Shown here: positions 21,824 through 32,685 of the stretch, one piece after another | Layout: each line of letters starts with the position of its first letter | How positions within the stretch are numbered: position 1 is the stretch's first letter | DNA from: Oscheius tipulae | Lineage: Eukaryota; Nematoda; Chromadorea; Rhabditida; Rhabditidae | Assembly: GCA_037178975.1 (NCBI GenBank) | Contig: JASJZH010000002.1 | Location: 7,925,501-7,989,500 of the forward strand | DNA: 64,000 nucleotides | Reading direction: 5' to 3' | The notes under the pieces: generated by a model | The model's database searches: none | What the model was told of the DNA's origin: nothing | Seen by the model: only the letters and a program-made list of their open reading frames with translations | Made by a program: the position numbers and the translations under genes

Positions 21824-23108
21824 TCAAAACTCTTCTTGTAACAATGACACAATATACTGTAAGGCTTGGTACCCTCCCACTCCTTTCTTCTCTACGACCA
21901 TGAATATGGCTCGACCATTCCAATAGACCGTAGCGGTATCTTCTCTCCTGGCAAACCTAAAGACATTCTTCTTTTTACTGTAAAAGTACCTAACCTGGCA
22001 AAAAGTAGCCGCACCTTGACCAAACTACCAGTTTCGTCAGCTTGTTCTACCAGCCAGTGCCAGACTTTTATATAGGAGGAGTCAAGTTTTTCGTGGGAGT
22101 GAACTCCGAAGATAGATAAGTGGTCGGCTCCTGTCCTCCAACACTAAAATGTTTAGTATAGATTCTTTGTCTTCTTGTCTCTCTACCACACTGTCTCTCT
22201 ATCTCTCTGTCTCTGTCACTTACCAAAAACTGTTTGAGGAAGACGTCAACCGGAACATGATTCTGTATGCATTTCCCAATGATCAAACCTCTTCCTTTGA
22301 ACCTTTCTAACCTCTCAATGTTCGTGACCAAGGTATCCAGATACAAGAAATCATAGGACAGTATCTGAAACGAGATATAGTAAGAGTGACAGTGACAGTG
22401 GTAGTGACCGTAACTCACCTTGTCATCTACAGTTATCTTGTCGCTTCCTTCTATCCTGTAGACCAGACTTTTGCAATCCACAGCAGACGCTAAATCTTGA
22501 TAGAAGTTGTTCTCTTCTATGAGAACCAAACATGGTAGTCCGTTGAGTTTCATAAAATGTTCGACTAGGATCTTCTTCAGTTTCAGCTTCACCTAAACTT
22601 CCTGTAATCTATGTGTTTGTACTCTTCGTACCGACAAAGGAAGCTTCGCTGTTGACCTGACATCAATCTTTAGGACATTGACAGTATGGAATTTCTGTTC
22701 AGCTCGCTTTTGGATGTCTGTCTGTATTTGGAGTATGTGGCGTAAGGCACACGGTGTGGGTCTGAAAGCGAAAACTGTCACTGTCCGGTCTATGTCACCT
22801 ACCCGTGGTCAGTTTTGAAAACCTGATATGTCGCTGTCTTTTTATTCACTTTTAACTTCCCATTGATGATAGTGTAGAAACAGTCATTGTTATCGCTTAA
22901 CACAATCTTAAACCGGCCATACGGGAAGGAGATTATGGAAACTTACATGGTTGGTATTGTAGATGGTCAAGCTCAGACAATAGGAGTCGAAAAACCACAG
23001 TGGATCGTCGAGATTCGGGTCTGATGGACCGTAATAGGGCTGCTTGAATAGTTCCTCGTCTCTACCCTTGGAAATGTTTTGGACAAGACGATTGAAAAGA
23101 CGAAGCAT
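21824..23108 (-). CDS. Uncharacterised protein with F-box-associated (FBA_2)-like C-terminal half
   Basis: Seven exons (complement 21824-21956, 21995-22143, 22224-22364, 22419-22592, 22662-22761, 22803-22906, 22947-23108) join in frame to 320 residues. The ATG follows a ttttcag acceptor by two bases. The N-terminus (MLRLFNRLVQNISKGRDEE) does not look like an F-box. Residues from about 150 on resemble nematode F-box-associated domains: D-V-F-L-K-Q-F-L-C-W-R-T-G-A then an I-K-V-W-H-W-L segment. In that family the domain recruits substrates to SCF ubiquitin ligases. The similarity is weak and judged by eye; the lack of an F-box means a role in ubiquitination is not shown. Confidence 0.6.
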
Positions 23109-23358
23109 GTCTGAAAATGATGAAAAAGAGAATGCAGAGATACAGAGAGAATAAAAGACTCCAATGAGCCGAGTAACCACGGGCCTCGCCGTAAACAAAC
23201 TTGTTTACGCGTGATCAGCTGATGTCCCTCCCCAGTCGCCTGGACTCTATCTCCCCCTGTAAAAGACCAGAAAATATACTTTATTCGAGTCCAAATAAAT
23301 GTTGAAATGTCTTTTTTTCTACCCGTTCTTTTTTTCTAAGAGCACCCGTACCGTCTCC

Positions 23359-25409
23359 TCAATCCTCTTCAGCTCTGTCCTTCATCGATCCCCGAATCCG
23401 AATGGGCCGACTTGGACATGAGATTTTCTCCTGGAAAACACAACTTTTGTTTTGAATCTCATTCCCTTCCGAACCTTGGTCTTTTAAAGGTTTGTTATTT
23501 GAATGTTCGTAGAACGAGGCTCCTTCCTTGACTCTGACTCTGGTCGGGCGGGTAGACTTGTCGTAGATGAACATGGCTAGGTAGACACCGTTGAAACCGA
23601 ATTGGAGGTAGTAGGGGACCTGAACTTGGTCGTAAAGCGCAGAAACAGAGACAGACCTGAGCCATAATTCGGAAAATGACATAGATTTCAGAGTCAGAAG
23701 CTTCGATGATTCCTAGGATCAGTCCAAGACGAGACAGATTCTCTGGTGCGTTTAAGACAATGTCAACCAATGCTATTCCGAGCCAGCGAAGCACAAAGGT
23801 ATGGTGCTTTTGTAGGGTCTGAAACTCGAAGAGTCATGTCACTGTCTCTCCCCCTGTCTCTCTCAGTTCGAAGAACACTCACCGCGTTGTTCCTGGGAGA
23901 GACGTTCTTGCGCAAGTCGTCACTTTGCAGCTGGGCCAGGTGATTCCGCTTGTAGTGAAAGCCGAAGACGACAGACATGTCCACGTAGAGAATGATCAGA
24001 GTTGGAATGATGAAAGATCTAAAGAGATTGCATACTACAGAACTCATTGTCACTGTCACTGTCACTGTGAATCTGTTTCTTACCCCATGGATTCCATGAA
24101 GAGGAACGCCTTGTTCGCAAAAGGATACCCACCAACGGTGACCATAGTACATCCTCCCTAAAAACTGACATTATTTTCGGGTCTCCTGTGAACGTCAAGG
24201 ACCCAAATTTTCCCAGAAAACTCGCCTTGGGGTCATTAACGACGGCAATTAGAAGCCACAAATTGAAGAACACTGCTGCGCAAAGCACCGTGAACATTGC
24301 CTGAATAATCGGTCAATTATGCTAGAAGACTAAAAATTGGACTGACCTTGAAGGGAAGACGCCAGAGACGGAGGTAGAAGAGAGGGTGGTAAACTGAGAG
24401 ATACCTAAAATGCATTGTTTTTGACCGTAGATGAGTATGTACCTAAGAGTGGACATCAGAAGCCAGCTCCAGATCGAAACAAAAGTCGAAATGTGCATGG
24501 AGAAGGTCGTGATCTGAAAACGTGAATTCAAACAAAAAAGAAAAATGATTTCTGGAGATATGGGGAATTGAACCCCAGACCTCTCCCATGCTAAGGGAGC
24601 GCTCTACCACTGAGCTATATCCCCAACGAGATCACCCGAAAATCGATGGCACTGATAAGAGAACGTCTCATCATTGTTGACTTTTCTGACCTTTGAACAC
24701 TCTGTCTCTTTGTCGCCCTGTTTCCCTGTCTCTCTGTCTCTTTCTCCCGTTGTCGCTCTGTCCGTTTCTCTCTTACTCTCTGTATCCCTGACTCACCCCC
24801 TCTGCGCCAGACTGTCCCTCCCTCCCTAAACTAATTACCCACTCATAAAGCCAAAGAGTCGACTTCCAATCCCTAACTCGCCTTGCAAATGATGTTGAGA
24901 GCACCAGTTGGAACAACCTCTGCTAGAATGATGGTTTCACTGGTGATTGAGATGACGTAGTGTATGAAGATGGAACAGAGACTACCAATGTCGGCTACGG
25001 CCATGACGAAGAGACAGAGTCCTTGTCCATTGCTGAAAAAAGAACGATCTGTCTCTGTCTCCACTGATCTTCAAATGCTGTTCTCATCGTCAGTGGATTA
25101 ACATTATCCCCCTTCAGAGCCAAAAATTGAATTCCATCCTTTTGCGTAGAGCTCACCGCCGTCATGATAATGAAGCATGGAATGCTCATAAATGTAATAC
25201 TGTGAATTATTCATATAGCGCTCGGACTTTGAAGTTTCTGCACGTAACACAAAATGAACGAACCTGTACAGATCGGCACACTTCTTATTCAGTTGCCGCA
25301 TCCGGTAGAGGACGAAAAAGTTGCACGGGAGACCGAAAAGGATGGCGGCTGCGTAAAGAATGTAGCAGGAGAAGACCACCGTGATGATGAGGTCCGATGG
25401 CTCGGTCAT
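23359..25409 (-). CDS. Rhodopsin-like neuropeptide/chemosensory GPCR
   Basis: Exons (complement 23359-23619, 23657-23818, 23883-24018, 24084-24157, 24226-24300, 24347-24404, 24443-24513, 24882-25032, then probably 25065-25111, 25157-25199, and 25264-25409) join to about 407 residues. Helix 1 starts soon after MTEPSDLI. Helix 2 has V-M-A-V-A-D, helix 3 is preceded by the conserved Cys and followed by L-R-Y-L-S-V-Y-H-P, extracellular loop 2 has its Cys in G-G-C-T-M-V, and helix 7 is F-G-F-N-G-V-Y-L-A-M-F-I-Y-D. The tail has clustered Cys, Ser and basic residues. The ATG follows tttttcag by two bases. Two introns use GC donors (AAG/gcgagt). The two short exons between helices 1 and 2 are the least certain part. 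A tRNA-Ala gene lies in the intron between 24513 and 24882. Confidence 0.82.
24553..24624 (-). tRNA. tRNA-Ala (AGC)
   Basis: The 72-base sequence folds as a standard cloverleaf. The acceptor stem GGGGATA pairs with TATCTCC (one G-U). The D arm is GCTCAGTGGTAGAGC, the anticodon stem CTCCC/GGGAG encloses an AGC anticodon, and the T arm is CTGGGGTTCAATTCCCC. It is on the same strand as, and inside an intron of, the surrounding receptor gene. Confidence 0.96.
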
Positions 25410-25484
25410 GACTGAAAAATAGAGCTATTTGACCACTAGGCTGGGGAGGAAAATGTTAAAGTGATCTCTAAAAAAAGGCAAAAA

Positions 25485-25602
25485 GCTTACGACACCCGGG
25501 ATTCCCAAGCCGTCTCCGATCCAAGTACTAACCGGGCCCAACGTTGCTTGACTTGCCAGATCGGACGGGATGGCGTACTTTCAACGTGGTGTGGCCGTAA
25601 GC
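25485..25602 (-). rRNA. 5S ribosomal RNA, copy 3
   Basis: Complete 118-base 5S sequence on the minus strand with the same terminator tract. Its upstream cassette is interrupted about 50 bases away by the Tc1 element. Confidence 0.95.
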
Positions 25603-25651
25603 GAAAGTGCTTGTTTCGCTGCCAAGCACGTTCCCCGTGTCCATTATAATA

Positions 25652-27242
25652 CAGTGGTCCACATAATTATAAACGCACGTGATTTTTTCGCAGCTTTGGA
25701 CCAAAAGATCAGTTCGCGGTTTGTATCAAAGTTGGGAAAGATGTAAAATTTGGTTACTTATTTGCCTACAGAAGGCAAGTTTGAATAGCGCTTTTCAAGG
25801 AAATTATTTGACCATTTTTCCAAAAAAGTGACTTTGGCCAATCCACAGAATTATAAACGCACTCAGTTTTTACCTATTTTTCGCTACCTTTTTTTATGTT
25901 TTTTTGACCCCGATTCCATTTATGTGTTAAATTTAGTCGTAATGCCGCGAGGAAAAGCGCTTACCGACTACGAAAAAGGACAAAGTGTCGCGAAAAAGGC
26001 GCAATGACTGTCAAACCGACAAATTGGCCGAGAATTACATAGGAGCGAAGGTGTCATCCGATCCTTTGTCAGAAATCCGGCGAAATATGGAACCACGAGC
26101 CATACCGGTAGACCATCTTCACTTTCTAGTCGTCAGAAGCGCCTAATTTTGCGAGAAGCTTCGAACCAAGTGACGACCTGCAGCAGAATCAAGGCCGACT
26201 TGAAACTGGATGTTTCTGCCGAGACGGTTAGAAGAGTAATTTCGAAGGCGCGCTTCATCAAATGGAGAAGATGAAAAAAGCCCCACTATTAACAGCTAAA
26301 CACAGAAAAAATCGCCTCGAATTCGCCGGAATAAACCAGAGAACTGACTGGGGAAAGGTTAGACGTTTTGACACGACTTTCATCATTTTGTTTATTGCCA
26401 GGTTGTCTTTTCCGATGAAAAGAAATTTTCTTGCGACGGTCCTGATGGATTTCGCTCGTATTGGCACGATCTGAGAAAATCAAAACTTCGATTTTCGCGA
26501 AGGAACTTCAAAGGGGGTGGTGTGATGGTTTGGGCAGCGATCTCATCCAAAGGACGAGTCAAGCTCTGCTTCGTTACCAAGAAGATGAATGGATCTGACT
26601 ACCGCATAGTCTTGCGACGCGGAATTCTTCCATTCTGGAGGAGGAATCGCAACCAGAATTACGTTTTCCAGCAAGATGGAGCTCCGATCCACCGTGCACG
26701 CGCGACTGGGGACTGGCTACATCGAAAGAGAATTGATCTTCTTCCGTGGCCGGCATGTTCCCCAGACCTGAATATAGTGGAAAACGTCTGGGGATTTATG
26801 GTACGCGATATCTACGGAGGAAACAGGACATATCGAAACGTGGACGAGCTGAAGCTCGCTATCATTGCCGTCTGGCACCGAATCGACCAAAAATTCATCG
26901 ACGCCCTCTACTTGAGCCTCGATAGTCGTATGTTCCAGCTGATTTAACGCTGTGGAGCCGCTACTGACTACTGATATCAATTTCACTCTTTATTGATTAA
27001 TTTTTCTGAGATAAACCTAGACTTCTCTAGAGTGCGTTTATAATTCTGTGGATTGGCCAAAGTCACTTTTTTGAAAAAATGGTCAAATAATTTCCTTGAA
27101 AAGTGCTATTCAAACTTGCCTTCTGTAGCCAAATAAGTAACCAAATTTTACATCTTTTCCAACTTTGATACAAACCGCGAACTGATCTTTTGGTCCAAAG
27201 CTGCGAAAAAATCACGTGCGTTTATAATTATGTGGACCACTG
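25652..27242 (+). mobile_element. Tc1-like element with 212-bp terminal inverted repeats
   Basis: The element is 1,591 bp and flanked by the TA target duplication (25650-25651 and 27243-27244). Both ends start CAGTGGTCCACATAATTATA. The inverted repeats (25652-25863 and 27031-27242) are almost identical. Each contains two directly repeated sites, an outer ATAATTATAAACGCAC and an inner AGAATTATAAACGCAC, which is the IR/DR layout of some Tc1 transposons. It lies inside the hairpin-5S cassette: the sequence after 27244 continues the same cassette that begins at 25603. Confidence 0.95.
25942..26947 (+). pseudogene. Tc1-family DD34E transposase, disrupted
   Basis: The N-terminus MPRGKALTDYEKG and the following paired helix-turn-helix region, then G-R-P-S-S-L-S, are typical of Tc1. 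An in-frame TGA replaces a codon about 22 residues in. A 1-base deletion near 26270 shifts frame before M-K-K-A-P. A short intron (gttaga...ttgccag, about 26359-26401) joins W-G-K to V-V-F-S-D-E-K-K. The catalytic triad is visible: D in F-S-D-E-K-K, D in Q-Q-D-G-A-P-I-H, and E in I-V-E-N-V-W-G, the last two spaced by 34 residues. The ORF then runs intact to TAA. With one stop and one frameshift it should not make full-length transposase. Confidence 0.93.
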
Positions 27243-27285
27243 TACTTCCGTTTTTAAGTTTTTCGGGCACACGATGCCATTTGCA

Positions 27286-27338
27286 ATGTTTTGCAAAGAT
27301 GTAGCCAAGATCAAGGGCTACAAGTTCGCAGAAAATGT
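27286..27338 (+). repeat. Foldback hairpin element, copy 5
   Basis: GTTTTGCAAAGATGTAGCC pairs with GGCTACAAGTTCGCAGAA around a short loop. It is the part of the 5S cassette beyond the Tc1 insertion. Confidence 0.8.
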
Positions 27339-27428
27339 CAAAGTTGAAAAAAAAACACTTTCACGTTGGCCAACATATTATTTTCGAACAAGTTTTTCGG
27401 GCTCGAGATGCCATTTTTCGGCTATGCA

Positions 27429-27479
27429 ATGTTTTGTAAAGTTGTAGCCCTTGATCTTAGCTACATCTTTGCAAAACTG
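27429..27479 (+). repeat. Foldback hairpin element, copy 6
   Basis: GTTTTGTAAAGTTGTAGCC pairs with AGCTACATCTTTGCAAAAC. Confidence 0.8.
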
Positions 27480-30269
27480 CAAGGCTATAAAATGCCGTCC
27501 TACGTCAGAAAATTGCAAATGAAATGAGGAACACTGTCAGAGACAGTTCAGTATGTTCAGGTTTCTGGCTTTCTTACAGTACTTCTAGTTGGTCGAGATT
27601 TTCATATGGGGAGGGTATTAAAAGTTGACATTGACAATCATTCACCAATTTCCTATAGATACTGAGGACATTTCCCTATCAAGGTAGCTATTGCATCAGA
27701 AAGACATCGAGAATCCGACAGTACCGATTGAGACAAGCCCAACATAGTCAGAGAGATAGGCTGACATGTTGACAGTATGACAGAGAGACCATAGACTCTA
27801 TTGTACTTACCCCCCATGCTTTCTCCACGAATTCTCAGAGTCATCTTGCTTGTTAATGATGTCTCTGACTCAGGCTAGATGCTAGAGAATAGGTTCTGAC
27901 GACTAAACGGATACCCTCTTCGGTGAGTGGCTCCGCCCTCTCCCTTTCTAACTGACCCCATGTTAGCAATGTTATTTACGCGACAATTATGGAAGAGAGT
28001 GGTCTTAGAAGAGAGAGTAGTTAACTTAATGAACGGGTAGTTATTAACTATTTCGGGGAGACAACTTGCTACTGTAGCGATAGAGATAGAGGAGAGAGAG
28101 AGGGACATAGGGACAGTTTGACTCATCCCCCATTTCCAGTCTGTTCCTCCGTTTCTTGCAAAACCTCTAAGTAACTTAAAGCCCAAACTATGATACATTG
28201 CACTGCGTGGTAGACCTCCATTCAATGGAAAACAGCCCCCTGGACCAAAAACACTAGTTCCTGGACTCTAATGACGTGTCCCGATGACAGCTGGGTAGTA
28301 CTTGCCTAATGATCGAGAGGCATTCTCGAATAGACCCTTTTTTGGACCTCTACGCATCTAATTGCAGCGCATTTCATAGAGAGCAATATGAGACCAACGT
28401 TTTGAGCTTCCGAAACTGACCAGGAACCTTTGGATAGAGTCTCGAGGGAGTACGGGTGCACTGACAAAAGGTGGCGCGAAATTACAAATTTGGGTCGTTT
28501 ACTTGGAGAAGAGCTGTTTTGAGCGGAGAAGCGGGCTGAAACCTCGTCTCCGAAACTGAAAGGGACACACAAAAATTAAGCCTGTTTATTGTTGCTGCCC
28601 ACTGACGGGGGCCTTTTGCATTTCTTAGAAGCTTACTCTTGAGCTCACCTGTCCTCTGACGTGATTGTTCTTAGAGTAATCTGTCTGTCTCTGTATCTCT
28701 TTGTCTCTCTGTCTCTATGTCGCTCAGTCTCTCTCTGTCTCTCTGTCTCTCACTGTCTCTTTCTGCCTCTATGTCTCTCTGTCTCTCATATTTCTGATTA
28801 GGCACGGGAGTAGGTCGTGCCCGTGCCCGGAAATCGCGGCCAGTAGGCATGGTACCGTCCCGTTCCCATGCCTACTCCTGATAACTGATCTTACTTACAT
28901 AGACTACCAATCTGAACCCCTAATTGGGTCACGAGGATTTATTCTTAGAAGTCATAGACACGAAAAAGGATAAAGTAATTACGAGCTCCGATAGGTCACA
29001 TGTATACCAGACAGACATGATCCTAATTAATTTCAGTACAGAGACCAGAAGTTACCTGCCTAGGTAGTACGGGAAGAACTCACATTCGTCATACGTGAAA
29101 TTAGTTAGGTTTAGAGCCATCGATGGAGGGGCTCTGCTGGCGAATCACTCAATCGCAAGCAGCCACCGACCGGCCTCAAATGAGTTTTGCGCTCGAACAC
29201 CTGGCTATCGGTTCATGAGGTCAGCTTCGAGGGAAGTCAGCCTTGTAGAGTACGGGGACCGTCCGAAAGAGAAAGATAGATGTTCTTCCGGCCCCATGCC
29301 AAAACCTACGACAACAAATCCTCCGGTGACAACTAATAACCGAAGACGCTAATCCTCTTCCAAAAAGAGAGAGACAGAGAGGGGAACTCCCGAACGGGAA
29401 AACAACGAGAGACTGGTGAAAGATGACGGCGTGAGCATATATCAAGAAGAGGGTGATTTGTTTACTCCCAGTCTATGGCATCACTTGGAAATTAAGGTTC
29501 TCTGTCAAGTGCAGTCGTCTCTATGAAAAGGTACTTCCTGAAATGCTACGACTATAATTATAGTTCAGTACCTGTCACTGTCTCTCTTTTGCTCTCTGTC
29601 CTTCTGTCTCTCTGTATCTCTGTCTCCCTGACTCTCTTTCTCACTGACTCCCTGTCTCTTTTTGTCTCTCTATTCACTGTCTCTGTACAGTATACGATAG
29701 TTTCTGTCCTTTTTCTTCTCTGCAGAAAACCTAATAACCTGCGTCAGAACAGGTGAAAGCCGAGGTCGGTGGTACAAAACCGAGACAAGCTGGAATAATT
29801 AGCTTAAGGAGGTTCCAGGGAACAACACCCATTTGAGAATGGAAAATGTTTCTGGGGAAGAGAGAGAGAGAGAGAGAGAGAGAGATGAAGAGGCCAGAAA
29901 TCTGGACCAAATTCGAGAATATATGAGGGAAGACAATATTTGAACTGGCCAAATAAATTCTGAGAATTTGGGACCGTTTTATGAAGAAGACTAAAAAAAA
30001 CGGAAAAGATTCAGAGAAAGACAGGAAAGCAGAAAGACACAGAGACAGAGATAGAGAAAAAATAGAGTGAAATAGAGGAAAAAACTAGCAAAGGACTTTC
30101 TAATTGGAGCTCTGGGTATTATCTTGGTGGCAGGAGAACGCCGAGAGGAGACACAAATTAATTCCAAGTAAGTCAACAACCTTGTTCTTGAACGGAGCAA
30201 AGCCGAACCTATCTCAGTTCTAATTAATAAACAGATAAAAACGACGAACCAAATCGGAAAAAGCAAAAA

Positions 30270-30387
30270 GCTTACGACACCCGGGATTCCCAAGCCGTCT
30301 CCGATCCAAGTACTAACCGGGTCCAACGTTGCTTGACTTGCCAGATCGGACGGGATGGCGTACTTTCAACGTGGTGTGGCCGTAAGC
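30270..30387 (-). rRNA. 5S ribosomal RNA, copy 4
   Basis: Complete 5S sequence on the minus strand. It differs from other copies by at least one base in the GGGCCC/GGGTCC position. A degenerate hairpin lies upstream (higher coordinates, 30481-30533) at the same relative position as in the other copies. Confidence 0.94.
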
Positions 30388-30480
30388 GAGACTGCTTGTT
30401 TCACTGCGAAGCACATTCTCTGTTCACGAAATTTTTATCCCATCCAGTTTTTCAGGCGCAATATAATGTTTTCGAGGCTT

Positions 30481-30533
30481 GTGGTTTAGCGAAGTTGTAG
30501 TCAAGATCAATTGCTACCATATCGCAGAACATT
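30481..30533 (-). repeat. Foldback hairpin element, copy 7 (degenerate)
   Basis: The arms retain CGAAGTTGTAG and CGCAGAACATT but pair imperfectly. Its position upstream of the 5S gene matches the other cassettes. Confidence 0.6.
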
Positions 30534-30848
30534 GCTAGGCTGGCAAATGCTGTCTTCTACCCGGAAATAACTAATTATGAAGGCAAGCCAATAAATCTGT
30601 TAATTCTTGTGTTACTGTCACTGTAGGTCCCTCTTCCAATAACTCTATCTCCCTGCACAGACCCTCACACCTTTTTGGGTACGGGTGCAATTGTCTACGA
30701 GTGTCGGCTGACCTTCCCCAGATGCGACAATTGTCGCGTCCAACTAGCTTCTTTCGGTATCCAGCAACCAGTTTCGAGACCACTTGAAGATGCTTCGAGA
30801 GTGCCACCAGAGTTACCTCTTCTCTCCTACCAGCCAACTTAGCTGTCC

Positions 30849-32093
30849 ATGTCCTTTCAAGATGAGGACAGTCGAGCTGCTGCCGCCTTCCGGATAGCCT
30901 CCCTCGTCTCCATCTTTGTCATCCTGACATGTGGATTTCTGTTTTGTCTGGTGGCTGAGGATGTTGAGCGCTTTGGGAGCAGTTACCGAGTTGAGAGTGT
31001 AGAACTTGAGGTGGGTCGAGGCTCTGAACAATCCCCTTGTATTTCAGCTGATGCGATCTGAATCCCACAACCTGATGGACTACAAGCTGAGGGAGAAGAG
31101 ACAGTCCTTTTTCCAAAGACGGGAGTACAAGAACAGACATAGAGCAGGTGGCTATAGAGCTGGAGATGCTCCGAGAATCTGTGGTAAGTCGGGTTCTCGA
31201 TTGGTCAAATCCGTGTTCAGACTGTATGGTCGTCCAGTGCCCACGTGGAGCCAGAGGACCTCCAGGCAGTGATGGTGAGCTGGCCGATGATGGTAGTCCA
31301 GGAGAGCCGGGAAAGCCAGGACTTGATGGAGTTTTCTTAGTCGAAGAGATTCAATGTCCTCCTTGTCCCAGGGGTCCTAGAGGACCGGATGGAGATGCTG
31401 GAGAGAAGGGTGAGTATAGAGAGACAGTGACAGTGACAGAGTATCATTCCAGGAGAGCCTGGCAAGCCCGGAGTGCCAGGAATTCCCGGTCACGACGGTA
31501 CCAACGAGCCTGGACCAGTTGGAGAGCCCGGATCCAGAGGACAATCAGGTCGACCGGGCAAGAAAGGACAGCCTGGTGAACCGGGTCAGGACGCTGTGCA
31601 ACTGATTGGAGTTCCGGGCCCGAAGGGTCCTGACGGGCCTCCAGGCTTCCCTGGACCTCGAGGCGATCCGGGAGAGAACGGTAGTCCAGCCCAACCAGGA
31701 CCTGAAGGTCTCTCCGGACCACAAGGAGAGCCTGGAGAGGACGGAGAGTACGGTTCGCGAGGTCCTCCCGGTAGAAAAGGTGCTGCCGGGCCAGACGGAG
31801 GTTACTGCCAGTGTCCTCCGAGAGAAGGAGCCGGGATTGCGACCTCCTCCGGAACGGACAGTATGCCTCTGACTTGGGAAGAATACAGAAGAGGAACCAT
31901 TCGGACTCTGGCAGTTCCTGACCCAAGACCCTACTCAAGGAAACTCCCAGCTCCTAGACTATTACCAAATCTTCCGGAACTGCCAAGGATTCCTCAGCTT
32001 CCAGAGGATGAAGAGGACAGCTACCCAAGATCTCCGAGCTACAATCTTCAGCACCGAGGCTATATTGATATTCCTCAGGCAAAAATAAGGTAG
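30849..32093 (+). CDS. Cuticle collagen
   Basis: Four exons (30849-31010, 31048-31183, 31221-31409, 31453-32093) join in frame to about 375 residues. The N-terminal region has one membrane-type hydrophobic segment (residues about 14-37) as in nematode cuticle collagens, and K-L-R-E-K-R-Q, a subtilisin-type cleavage site. The triple helix starts after [10 protein letters not shown] and is interrupted by C-P-P-C-P. It ends at Y-C-Q-C-P-P. The helix contains Gly-X-Y repeats with a few breaks. The C-terminal tail of about 80 residues is not collagenous; it is rich in Pro, Leu and Arg with an acidic patch (E-D-E-E-D), and unusually long. A cag acceptor precedes the ATG by 16 bases. Confidence 0.94.
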
Positions 32094-32138
32094 GGAACAC
32101 TTTTTGAGCCCTATTGCAGCAAAAACAAAATATTTCGC

Positions 32139-32212
32139 TGGCTCAGGACTCGAACCCGGGTCTTCTGGGCCGCAGTCTCTTAACGGCTGAGCCATCTGAG
32201 CAGAAGTCGCGG
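32139..32212 (-). other. tRNA-like sequence downstream of the collagen gene
   Basis: The minus strand has an A-box-like TGGCTCAGCCGTTAAGAG and a B-box-like GGGTTCGAGTCC at tRNA-like spacing. A seven-base acceptor stem in the proper place cannot be formed. I read it as a tRNA pseudogene or a tRNA-derived repeat. Confidence 0.5.
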
Positions 32213-32314
32213 CGACTGTCTGAGTTTTTCTTGAACTGTATCGCGTTCTTAAAAAAAAAAGAAAAGCAACGCCTTCTTTTGTATTCTTCGAAGACATGAT
32301 TTTTCAAACTTTTT

Positions 32315-32365
32315 ATGTTCTGCAGTACTGTAGCAACCCACTACCCTACAACTTTGCAGAACATT
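32315..32365 (+). repeat. Foldback hairpin element, copy 8
   Basis: GTTCTGCAGTACTGTAG and CTACAACTTTGCAGAAC form the arms. No 5S gene follows here. Confidence 0.75.
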
Positions 32366-32685
32366 GCTAAATCCAAAGGTGCTGTTTTGAACCAGAATTG
32401 TCTCTTTTAAATGTACTGCAAAAGTGCTTTCAGCCATTCTCCCATGTCTCCTCTGATCGACTATCGTGACTCCAGAGAAGGCATAAATAACGTGAGTTTG
32501 CCACCAAATCTCATCTAAAGGATCTCGTTTTAGCGCGTCGTAATGAGTCGAAAACGTCCCTCTTCTCCGGTTGTCCGTGGCAGTTCAGTCGATTTCGATC
32601 TCCGTCGAAGATTATGAGAAATTTTTTATTCCAACAATAAATAACAGGAAGAGATATGTTTCTGCTGCGTTTTACCAAGACGTTT

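Larger units (their letters stand above)
27245..30269. other. Gene-poor stretch with hairpins and simple repeats
   Basis: Hairpin copies lie at 27286 and 27429. TCTCTGTC blocks lie at 28680-28790, 29575-29700 and 29870-29890. Paired GC-rich inverted segments lie at 28799-28876. A plus ORF at 29095-29352 ending in a Thr/Pro/Asn/Arg-rich tail cannot be confirmed. Confidence 0.45.

Noticed and set aside
28799-28876. Two adjacent GC-rich inverted segments
   Set aside because: Pairing is imperfect and no second copy was noticed; kept only as a note in the gap description.
29095-29352. Plus ORF with Thr/Pro/Asn/Arg-rich C-terminus
   Set aside because: No signal peptide, no convincing splice context or domain; possible but unsupported.
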